Assembly: GCF_000317835.1 (NCBI RefSeq)
Contig: NC_019793.1
Coordinates: forward strand, 124,001-188,000
Reading direction: 5' to 3'
Source of the DNA: Deinococcus peraridilitoris DSM 19664
Lineage (GTDB): Bacteria; Deinococcota; Deinococci; Deinococcales; Deinococcaceae
Length of the DNA: 64,000 bases
Each line of letters opens with the position of its first letter. Positions within the stretch are counted from its first letter, which is position 1. The position numbers were made by a program, and so were the translations under genes. This document shows positions 49,574 through 56,577 of the stretch, piece after piece. Below the pieces are notes generated by a model. That model saw nothing but the letters and a program-made list of their open reading frames with translations. It had not been told where the DNA came from and searched no databases.

Positions 49574-49771
49574 ATGAAACTCACCGATCTGTCGTTTCCC
49601 ACCCGTTTGCATGTTTCCCAGCATGGTCATGACTTCACATATCGCATCAGGTCGCTGGAGGAGCTGCAGGAGAAGCTCAAGCCGGACCCCAAACAGGTGG
49701 CGGGCATCAAAGTGGTTGGAGTCGAGTATTTTGGGCGGTCCTTCCGTTGGAGCTGTTGGAGTTGGATTTGA
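49574..49771 (+). pseudogene. Unknown gene truncated by the IS3-family insertion
   Basis: An ATG after GGAGAAA starts 65 residues (MKLTDLSFPTRLHVSQHGHD...). The frame runs into the left end of the IS element, and the TGA at 49769-49771 is made of IS bases. The original C-terminus is lost; no continuation was found to the right of the element. The residual sequence (RIRSLEELQEKLKPDPKQ) is helical, with no known family. Confidence 0.55.
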
Positions 49772-49826
49772 GGGTGACCCGGTTTTGCGTAGGTGGAGAT
49801 AAGCCTTGAAGATAGGAGGCACCACC

Positions 49827-50166
49827 ATGACGAATCGCAGAACGCACACCGCCGAATTCAAACAAGACGCCGTGCGTCTTGCCCGCACCAGCGGCAACCT
49901 GAGCGGAACCGCTCGCGACTTGGGCATCAACGTCTCACTGCTCCGGAAATGGGTAAACGCTGAGCAGGAGAAGGGCGAGGGGCCTTCCCAGGTCAAGGAA
50001 AGCAGAGCCTGACCCCGGAGCAGCAGGAGATACAGCGACTCCGCAAAGAGAACGAGGTTCTGCGCCAGGAGCGTGACGTGCTGAAAAAAGCCGCTGCCTG
50101 TCTTGGGCAGAACGGACGCCCTTGAGGACGCCTGCCCGCTTCTTCGCCAAAGAGACCACACGCTGA
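49827..50166 (+). pseudogene. IS3-family orfA (helix-turn-helix) with frameshift and 41-nt insertion
   Basis: MTNRRTHTAEFKQDAVRLAR and SGTARDLGINVSLLRKWVN are the IS3 orfA helix-turn-helix. The intact first frame ends at 50012. The usual continuation ([24 protein letters not shown]) is found in a shifted frame, and the sequence that should read LKKAAAFFAKETTR is split by the 41-nt repeat at 50099. It cannot make a full-length product. Confidence 0.85.
50099..50139 (+). repeat. 41-nt interspersed repeat, copy C, inserted in IS3 orfA
   Basis: The insertion separates codons that in related orfA genes read KAAA and FFAKETTR. Its reverse complement matches copy A (7443-7483) at 40 of 41 positions. 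The break of an otherwise recognisable transposase gene shows that the 41-mer moved here. Confidence 0.8.
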
Positions 50167-50753
50167 AGTACCAATTCATTCATGACCACCGTGGCTCCTA
50201 CCGGCTCAGCATCATGTGCCGAGTCCTGGAGGCCTCGGAGAGTGGGTGCCACAGTTGGCGAAGAAGGCCAGAATCACAGCGCGCACAGCAGGATCGACAA
50301 CTGCAACACCACATCCAGAAGGCGTACCAGTGCAGCCGCGGCCGTTACGAGGCACCGAGGGTGCATGCTGACTTGAAGGCCCATGGCTGGCGGGTATCTC
50401 GGAAGCGGGTGGCACGCTTGATGCGCTCAAGCGGTTTGGTGGCCAAGGGAAAACGCCGGTTTGTGCGGACTACGGATAGCCGGCATGACCCTATGGTGGC
50501 GCCGAACGTCCTGGACCGGAAATTTGACATCCCACAACCAAACCAGGTGTGGGTGTCGGACATCACGTACCTGCCGACCAAGGAGGGCTGGTTGTATTTG
50601 GCGGTGACGTTGGATGTGCACTCGCGGGCAGTGGTGGGGTACGCGATGGATGCGCAGATGCCCGCCAGCTTGCCCCTCTTGGCGTTGCGCATGGCGGTAC
50701 GGCGGCGTCTTCCGCCACCTGGGTTGCTGCATCACAGCGACAGGGGAAGTCAA
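50160..50753 (+). pseudogene. IS3-family orfB transposase, N-terminal part
   Basis: Begins in LKYQFIHDHRGSYRLS and includes the rve integrase core with VWVSDITYL (first Asp) and HHSDRGSQ (second Asp). The glutamate part is found after the IS30 insertion at 52210-52484. The frame is intact up to the IS30 boundary, so the break was made by that insertion. Confidence 0.85.
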
Positions 50754-52209
50754 GGTGGATTCAAGTGGTCGTCGCAACACCCGCCTGAATAGCGTGCAGT
50801 GCTTGTTCAAATGCCTCTTGTGGTGTCCGCCAGCCAAGCACCCGGCGAGGCCTGGCGTTCAGCGTCGCCGCTACCGCAGCAAGATCCTCCGGGCGATGCG
50901 CGCTCAAGTCTGTGCCTTTCGGAAAGTACTGGCGCAGCAGCCCATTGGTGTTCTCGTTCGTGCCCCGCTGCCAAGGGCTTTGCGGCTCACAAAAATACAC
51001 GCCCACCCCAGTTTCGACTCTCAACTGTACGTGCTGACTCATCTCCGCGCCCTGATCCCAGGTCAGCGACCGGCGGAGTTGCAGTGGGAGCGCGTTGATC
51101 GCCCGCGTGATGGCGTCACGCACCGCTTCATCCCCATGCCCTGCCAGCGCCGGACCGTTCTTGGCGCGCAGCTCGGTGCCATGACCGGGTAAGCGAGGCA
51201 GATGCAGCAACAGCGTAAATCGGGTCGAGCGCTCTACCAGGGTTCCGATGGCGGAGCTGCCCAGGCCGAGAATGAGGTCGCCTTCCCAGTGGCCCGGCAT
51301 TTCCGGTCCAGCGCTTCCACAGGGCGCTCTCTGATCATAATCTCAGGAGCGACGAACGGTTTACCCTGCCGGGCACGCCGCGCCCGTGGAACACGCAACG
51401 TCCGGCCTGTCCGCAGGCAGGCGGCCAGCTCACGGCGCAGCCCACCCCGTCCTTCGATATACAGCGCCTGATAGATGGCCTCGTGGCTGATGCGCATGGT
51501 GTCGTCGTCTGGAAAGTCAACGCTGAGTCGCTGAGCGATCTGCTGTGGACTCCACGCACTGGCCCAACGTCGGTTTTGTCGCCGTCCATGCCGACGGCCC
51601 TTGAAGTGTACAGCCGGCCCAGGGATGGCTTCCCCGTTCGCAGCCATGACCTGACCAGAGAGGCGGTCTTGCACGTAGGTCCGCAACGCCGCGTTCACTG
51701 CGAGTTTGGCGGGTTTCGGACGGCGCGCTGACCGCTCGGCATGCCACTGGGCGGTGGTTGCGCGGTACTCCAGGCCTCCGCCACGCGTCGCCGCATTGCG
51801 CCGCAATTCCCGCGAGATCGTTGACGGTGACCTCCCCAGGTGTCTCGCGATGTCCCGAATGCCCCGACCTTGGGCTCGGCACAGCGCGATCTCTTCGCGC
51901 TGTGCGAAGGAGAGAAACCGACTTGAGGGTGCTTTCGACCAGGGTGCCAGGTTTGCTGGGGGCATGCCACCTGCCTCTCGAAACCATCGTACGCCAACGG
52001 CGGGCGAGCTGCCCGCGCACTTCGCCGCACTTTCGCTCGTCATTCCTGCTGCGATTGCTGCCCAGAACTGCCGCTGAGCGTCGCGTTGTGCGACTCTTGG
52101 CCGTCCTGGTGAATATAACTTACTCCGTCCGGCCCGCTCTGACTTTCGCTTCCCTGTGCTCATCACAACCTCCCTGGTGCGGGTGTTGCGACGACCTCTT
52201 GAATCCACC
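50754..52209 (-). mobile_element. IS30-family insertion sequence
   Basis: Terminal inverted repeats of 30 bp (GGTGGATTCAAG(T/A)GGTCGTCG...) match at 29 of 30 positions. The element inserted into IS3 orfB after SDRGSQ and carries one transposase gene on the minus strand. It is about 1,456 bp long. Confidence 0.9.
50761..52163 (-). pseudogene. IS30-family transposase with a frameshift
   Basis: The N-terminal part (ISRELRRNAATRGG, SWAVHFKGRRHGRRQNRRW-like basic region, WSPQQIAQRL) is in one frame. The catalytic part (GDLILGLGSSAIGTLVERSTRF, TWDQGAEM, TNGLLRQYFPKGTDL) is in another. The two meet near 51299-51303, where CGGAAATGCC should be CGGAAAATGCC. A one-base loss in an A-run therefore inactivates it, unless rescued by slippage. 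Catalytic Asp, Asp and Glu are all kept. Confidence 0.85.
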
Positions 52210-52484
52210 CAGATGCCAGTGGGGTGTTCCAAGCGGAGTTGGCCCGCCTTCAAGCACAGGGCAGCATGAGCCGTAAGGGAGACTGCTGGGATAATGCTGA
52301 TGTGGAGAGCTTTTTCAGCTCCTTGAAGAGGGAGCTGCTGGAGGCAACGGTGTTTGAGAACCGGCTGGCGGCGCGTCAGGCGGTCTTCGAGTACATCGAA
52401 GTGTTTTACAACCGGCAGCGGCGTCACTCGACCCTGGGATACTTGACACCGCTGGAGTTCGAACGGCAAGCTACAGCAGCTTAA
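52210..52484 (+). pseudogene. IS3-family orfB transposase, C-terminal part
   Basis: The sequence resumes with VFQAELARLQAQGSMSRKGDCWDN. It contains the catalytic Glu in DNADVESFFSSLKRELLE and ends in the typical RRHSTLGYLTPLEFE. With the IS30 removed it would complete the transposase begun at 50160. Confidence 0.85.
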
Positions 52485-52781
52485 CTTCAACTACGCGAAA
52501 ACGGGGCAAGCCCACACTCCGCCTAGTCACCACTTCACGTTGTTAGCAAGTTCTCTCTCGGAGCGCGACATTCGTGCACTTTCGGATGCGGTAATGGCGA
52601 ACGGTGAATAAGGGCGTGTCGAACTCAGGACCGAGTATGGTCCATGGGCTTTCTATGTTGTCAGATGTGATAACGTGCTTGACCCGACATATTTCGACAT
52701 GCAGAGCGACGGTGGACCCTTAGGACATTAACCACCTGCTCTTCGCGCATCAGTTGGGGTGAATCGGCTTGTTATATCGGC

Positions 52782-52810
52782 TTGACATATTTATATCACC
52801 GTGACATAGT
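52782..52810 (+). promoter_or_regulatory. higB: Promoter and likely operator of the higBA operon
   Basis: TTGACA (52782-52787) and CATAGT (52805-52810) are exactly 17 nt apart, 12 nt before the higB ATG. Between them TGACATATTTATATCA (52783-52798) is an imperfect inverted repeat, a likely binding site for HigA. TGACATA also recurs at 52802. The 265 bases before it contain no gene. Confidence 0.7.
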
Positions 52811-52821
52811 AAGTCATTCCG

Positions 52822-53103
52822 ATGAACGTGATCGCCTTCAAAACCCTCCAAGCGTTCGCGGCAGAGTGCCCCGATGCTGAAGCGTCCCTCGCTGCCTGGT
52901 ACAAGCACGTCCGGGCCGCTGAGTACCGCAGCTTCGCGGACGTGAAGGCCGACTTCGGCAGTGCGGACTGGGTCGAGGGCTTTATCGTCTTCAACATCGG
53001 CGGCAACAAGTACCGCCTCATCGTCTCTCCCAACTTCACCTACAAAACTTTCTTCGTGAAGCACATCCTCACACACCGGCAGTACGACAACTGGGAACCC
53101 TGA
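52822..53103 (+). CDS. higB: HigB-family toxin (mRNA interferase) of a type II TA system
   Basis: The 93-residue protein matches the HigB/RelE-like family: KTLQAFAAECPDAEASLAAW at the start, VKADFGSADWVEGFIVFNIGGNKYRLI in the middle, and KHILTHRQYDNWEP at the C-terminus. E. coli HigB cleaves mRNAs at the ribosome. Its partner gene lies 75 bases downstream. The order toxin-then-antitoxin is typical for higBA. Confidence 0.88.
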   Translation: MNVIAFKTLQAFAAECPDAEASLAAWYKHVRAAEYRSFADVKADFGSADWVEGFIVFNIGGNKYRLIVSPNFTYKTFFVKHILTHRQYDNWEP

Positions 53104-53178
53104 GAAGCTCTCAGTTGTCCTTCCCGCTCGGGAGGCCCAGCAAGGCCAAACCCAGCCCCAGCGGCAGAGTGAGACCAC

Positions 53179-53604
53179 ATGACCCAGGTAGCCGACCTCT
53201 CCCGGTTGACCGCAGCATGGCAGGACGTGGACGCCCTCGCACATGACCTCATCACCCCGATTCAGAACGACGAGCAGCATGATCGCGCGCTGCAGGCCCT
53301 CGACACCCTGCTGAGCTACGTTGGCGAGAATGACGAACACCCTCTCGCCAACTTCGTTCGCCTAGCTATTGACAACGTGCAGTCATACGAGGAACGCGCC
53401 CATCCGATGCGTGACGCACAGCCACATGAAACGCTGGCCTTCCTGATGGACAAGAACGGCGTGAAGCAGAAAGACGTCGAAGCGGCGACCGGCATCCCGC
53501 AAGGCAACCTGTCCAAGCTGCTGCGCGGCCAGCGCAACTTCACCGCTGAGCACGCCCGCAAGCTCGGCGCGTACTTCCAGGTAAACCCGGGAGTGTTCCT
53601 GTGA
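53179..53604 (+). CDS. higA: HigA-family antitoxin with helix-turn-helix
   Basis: The 141-residue protein has a helix-turn-helix near its end (GVKQKDVEAATGIPQGNLSKLLRGQRNF, followed by FTAEHARKLGAYFQVNPGVFL). The N-terminal region is probably used for toxin binding. It should neutralise HigB and repress the promoter upstream. The start codon is uncertain, because no strong ribosome site is seen. Confidence 0.8.
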   Translation: MTQVADLSRLTAAWQDVDALAHDLITPIQNDEQHDRALQALDTLLSYVGENDEHPLANFVRLAIDNVQSYEERAHPMRDAQPHETLAFLMDKNGVKQKDVEAATGIPQGNLSKLLRGQRNFTAEHARKLGAYFQVNPGVFL

Positions 53605-53620
53605 CAAGAGGCGCTGCGCG

Positions 53621-54049
53621 ATGAACAACACGGTTCGCATCGTGCTGGTCATGTTCAGCATCGCTGCCACCTGGGGCTTCACGATTTTTCTGTTGCTGCG
53701 ATCCAAACCCGCCGAGGCTGGAATCATGCTGGCGATGGGCGCGGTCACCATTGCTTTGCTTTACATGGACCGCATCAAGTCGCTAAAAGGCCCGAGCTTC
53801 GAAGTCAAAATGCGCCAGCTTGTTGTTGAAGGCGAAAACGTCATTGCCGAACTACGTGAACTCGCCAAGCTGACCGCAGGTCAATCGCTTTTGCAAGCCT
53901 CTAGAGCATTTGTCATAGGGACGAGAGGGGCAGAGCATGGTGGAACCAGCCAAGGATGTCGTTCGGAGTCACAGCACGCAAAGCAAAACCCAAAGCCTCG
54001 ATCACTGTCTCCGTGGTCCTGGCCGCAGCTTTCCGCAACAAGGCTTTGA
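53621..54049 (+). CDS. Small membrane protein whose C-terminus is replaced by IS630 sequence
   Basis: About 94 original residues include two membrane helices (IVLVMFSIAATWGFTIFLLL and GIMLAMGAVTIALLYMD), followed by a soluble helix (VKMRQLVVEGENVIAELRELAKL). After QAS the frame enters the IS630-family element and adds about 48 foreign residues before a stop at 54049. With the IS and one TA removed, the frame reads QASNAGP and stops at 54887, giving a 98-residue protein. So only four native residues are lost. Confidence 0.6.
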   Translation: MNNTVRIVLVMFSIAATWGFTIFLLLRSKPAEAGIMLAMGAVTIALLYMDRIKSLKGPSFEVKMRQLVVEGENVIAELRELAKLTAGQSLLQASRAFVIGTRGAEHGGTSQGCRSESQHAKQNPKPRSLSPWSWPQLSATRL

Positions 54050-54520
54050 GTTTGGAGAACAACATCTCGATGGGATTGAAATCCGGGCTGTACGGCGGGA
54101 AATACACCAGCTGGCAGCCTCGCGCCTCGATCAACGCTCGGACCTTCGCTCCCTGATGCGACGACAGATTGTCCATCAGCACCGTCTGCCCGCTTTGCAA
54201 GGTCGGGCACAGCACCTGATCCACGTACGACTCGAACACCGCAGCATTCACCGCTCCTTCGATCACCAGTTCCGCCTGCGAGCCCCGCGAGCTCATGGCA
54301 CACAGCAAGGTGAGGTTCTTGCCGGTGTTTCTCGGAACGCGGGCAAAGGCTCGCTGATTTCGTGGGGCCCTGGCATAGACGCGACTCATCCCGGTGTGGA
54401 AGCCACTTTCGTCGAAGCACACCAGGTCGTGCAGCTTCAGTCCAGTTATCTCATTCACAAAGGCGGCTCGAGCTTCAGGGGACTGTTCAGTGGCGCGGAC
54501 GGTCTTTTTTTCTCGTGATT
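53913..54520 (-). CDS. IS630-family transposase, catalytic part (orfB frame)
   Basis: This frame has the DDE catalytic residues: CFDESGF, VLMDNLSSHQGAKVR, and FNPIEMLFSKLK. It has no good start of its own and joins the orfA frame near a run of seven A (minus strand; 54505-54511). A full product needs a frame change there. Confidence 0.85.
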
Positions 54521-54846
54521 GAGAGCCGTTCGAACATGCGGTCCATGGTTTTGATGCTGACCCGCACGCCATGCTGCTCGAAGTAGTACTCCACGTGCTC
54601 AGCAAGGGTCGCATCGGGGTACTGCTCCACCTGGGCTCGTAGGACAGCATGGCTGGCTTCTCCCAGGATTCGTACCCGGCCTTTGTGCCGGACTGGCGCC
54701 AGGGGCTGGCCTGCAGCGTGAGCCCGCACATAGCTGCGTACCGCTGATTCACTCAGCCGGAAGGTGCGGGCCACTTGCGCGATCACTGGCGTGTCCTGGT
54801 ATGCCGCCACCACTCGCTCTCGCAAATCCAACGAATACGCCCTCAT
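54487..54846 (-). CDS. IS630-family transposase, DNA-binding part (orfA frame)
   Basis: The 119-residue frame MRAYSLDLRERVVAAYQD...VARTFRLSESAVRSYVRAH has the paired helix-turn-helix of IS630 transposases. It ends ITRKKDRPRH just past the A7 run shared with orfB. Confidence 0.85.
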   Translation of the reverse strand: MRAYSLDLRERVVAAYQDTPVIAQVARTFRLSESAVRSYVRAHAAGQPLAPVRHKGRVRILGEASHAVLRAQVEQYPDATLAEHVEYYFEQHGVRVSIKTMDRMFERLSITRKKDRPRH

Positions 54847-54887
54847 CCTTCTATCCTACTGACAAATGCTCTAATGCAGGACCGTGA

Positions 54888-55186
54888 ACATTGTCGTGCG
54901 ATAATTTCCTCACATAAACGTCATAAACGCCGAGTACCGCCGCCTGGCCGCAGGGCGGCGGTTGCCCGTTCGCTCTTGTGCCTGCCGAAAAGCGCTGAAT
55001 CGACCGGTCGGGGCAATCCAGCCGTGCTCTTGTGTTTGATCGACAGGTTACACAACGGTACGCAGCGGGCCGCTCATGAGAAACAAACACGGTGCACGAA
55101 ACTTCACGGCAATGAGAAATACGATTATGTAAGGTTAACCTTAGATTAGCCGAGACTCATCTTTCGGCCAATACAAAGGAGTAGCC
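54888..55186. other. Intergenic region before the subtilase gene with hairpin and palindrome
   Basis: An 8-bp hairpin (CCGCCGCC/GGCGGCGG, 54937-54961) lies near the left side. A 12-bp perfect palindrome AAGGTTAACCTT is at 55131-55142, 45 bases upstream of the subtilase GTG, and may be an operator. No gene is seen between the restored end of the membrane protein (54887) and 55187. Confidence 0.5.
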
Positions 55187-56521
55187 GTGAAACCAACTAC
55201 ACTCCCCTTCCTTCTTCTGACCCTGCTTCTCGCGGCCTGTGGGCAGACACCCACCTATCCGAGCGAGCCCCAGGCGTTTGCGCAGGCCAACAGCTCGGGC
55301 AGTGACTATGCGCTGACCGTCAACATCGACGCCAAAACCAGCCAGACTGCGCTTCTTGCAAAATACGGAGGCCGTATTGCCGTGTTTGCGCCCGCTGCGA
55401 ACTTCGCCGTGCTGACCGTCAACGAAACGACCGCAAAAAGGCTTAAGGAAAAACCGCAAAAAGCCGAGAAACTCGAGAAAAATGCCAAGCGCTTCAACCT
55501 GAGTTTTTCCGCAGAAGGCAACGTCTGGGCGGAGGGAAATGTCTGGGCCGAAGGCAACGTCTGGGCCGAAGGCAACGTCTGGGCCGAGGGCAACGTCTGG
55601 GCTGAAGGCAACGTCTGGGCCGAGGGCAACGTCTGGGCTGAAGGCGAATACTCGGTCCTGCCGGGCAATACCACCCTGTGGCAGACCCTGGGCCTCGACC
55701 AGGTGCACCAGGAGTGGGAGGCGCTCAACGTTTCACGTGTCAAGGTGGCGGTCATCGACACGGGTGTCGATCTCAACCACGACGCCTTTGGTGGCGTTCT
55801 GGCACCGCAAGCCGAAATGCGCGACTTTGTTGACGGCGATCAGCTTCCGCAGGACGAGGGCCTCGCCGGGCAGGGAGCCAGCGGGCACGGCACCAGCGTC
55901 GCGGGCGTCATTTTGCAAGTGGCACCCAACGCCCAGATTCTGCCCGTGCGCTTCTTGAACCAACAAGGTGAAGGCAACGCCGCAGATCTGGCTGCCGCCA
56001 TCGTCCACGCCGCCGATCAGGGAGCGCGCATCATCAACCTGAGTGCCGGTTCCGATGAGCCGTCACCGGCCGTCGAAGCCGCCCTGAAATACGCCACCGG
56101 CACCAAAGGCGCGCTGATCGTCACCTCCGCAGGCAACAACAACGCTGCTCATGCCAACTTTCCCGGTGTGCTCGGCACCGACGACAGCATGCTGGGACGT
56201 CGTCTCGTGACGGTCAGCAGCACCTCGCTCACCGGGGTAAAATCCAGCTTTGCGAATTACGGCGAGGGCGTCGAGCTCAGTGCTCTGGGCGAGCGTGTCG
56301 GCGGTCCCGCCCCGGCGAACCTGATCGCCACCTGGTCCGGCACCTCGCAGGCGGCACCTCAGGTCGCCGGCGCGCTGGCCATTGCCCTTGGTTCGGGCTC
56401 GGTCGACCAGACACCCGAGCAGCTCATGCAGACGCTGCTCACCAGCACGGACCCCACGCCCGAAGGCGCCGGTCAGGGCCGCCTGAACGTGAAAAGCTTC
56501 CTCGACACCGTCACGCGCTGA
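55187..56521 (+). CDS. Lipoprotein S8 (subtilisin-like) protease with hexapeptide repeats
   Basis: The 444-residue protein begins with a lipoprotein signal (LTLLLAACGQ, lipid Cys18). A propeptide-like inhibitor domain follows at about residues 40-105. Seven AEGNVW repeats (residues 109-150) come before the catalytic domain. The triad is Asp191 (VAVIDTGVD), His234 (GHGTSVAG) and Ser387 (SGTSQAAPQ). It would be anchored to the envelope and self-activate by cutting the propeptide. The repeats form an unusual linker. GTG 55187 has AAAGGAG upstream. Confidence 0.9.
   Translation: MKPTTLPFLLLTLLLAACGQTPTYPSEPQAFAQANSSGSDYALTVNIDAKTSQTALLAKYGGRIAVFAPAANFAVLTVNETTAKRLKEKPQKAEKLEKNAKRFNLSFSAEGNVWAEGNVWAEGNVWAEGNVWAEGNVWAEGNVWAEGNVWAEGEYSVLPGNTTLWQTLGLDQVHQEWEALNVSRVKVAVIDTGVDLNHDAFGGVLAPQAEMRDFVDGDQLPQDEGLAGQGASGHGTSVAGVILQVAPNAQILPVRFLNQQGEGNAADLAAAIVHAADQGARIINLSAGSDEPSPAVEAALKYATGTKGALIVTSAGNNNAAHANFPGVLGTDDSMLGRRLVTVSSTSLTGVKSSFANYGEGVELSALGERVGGPAPANLIATWSGTSQAAPQVAGALAIALGSGSVDQTPEQLMQTLLTSTDPTPEGAGQGRLNVKSFLDTVTR
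55511..55636 (+). repeat. 18-bp tandem repeat encoding seven AEGNVW hexapeptides
   Basis: Seven copies of an 18-bp unit (consensus GCCGAAGGCAACGTCTGG) follow each other with synonymous changes (gca/gcg/gcc/gct; gaa/gag; ggc/gga; aac/aat). An incomplete eighth unit (AEGEY) follows. The unit number could vary between strains. Confidence 0.9.
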
Positions 56522-56577
56522 CCGCAACACAGAGCACTACAGTCCTCGGCACGACCGAATGTGCAACGCTAAGGTGA

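Larger units (their letters stand above)
49769..52516 (+). mobile_element. IS3-family (IS150-like) element, degenerate and interrupted by an IS30-family element
   Basis: Imperfect terminal inverted repeats begin TGAGGGTGACCCGGTTTT at the left and TGTGGGCTTGCCCCGTTTT at the right. Inside are orfA and orfB of IS3 type, with the DDE residues split by an IS30 copy at 50754-52209. orfA is frameshifted and also carries a 41-nt insertion, so the element is dead. No matching 3- or 4-bp target duplication is seen, so end positions are approximate. Confidence 0.85.
53904..54871 (-). mobile_element. IS630-family (Tc1/mariner-like) insertion sequence
   Basis: The element is flanked by TA dinucleotides at 53902-53903 and 54872-54873, as expected for TA-targeted IS630 elements. 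Its ends are inverted (GAGCATTTGTCA...TGACAAATGCTC). It carries two overlapping transposase frames on the minus strand and is about 968 bp. Confidence 0.9.

Noticed and set aside
55511..55650. CRISPR-like array
   Set aside because: The 18-bp repeats have no spacers, stay in frame, and encode a hexapeptide repeat within a protease gene.
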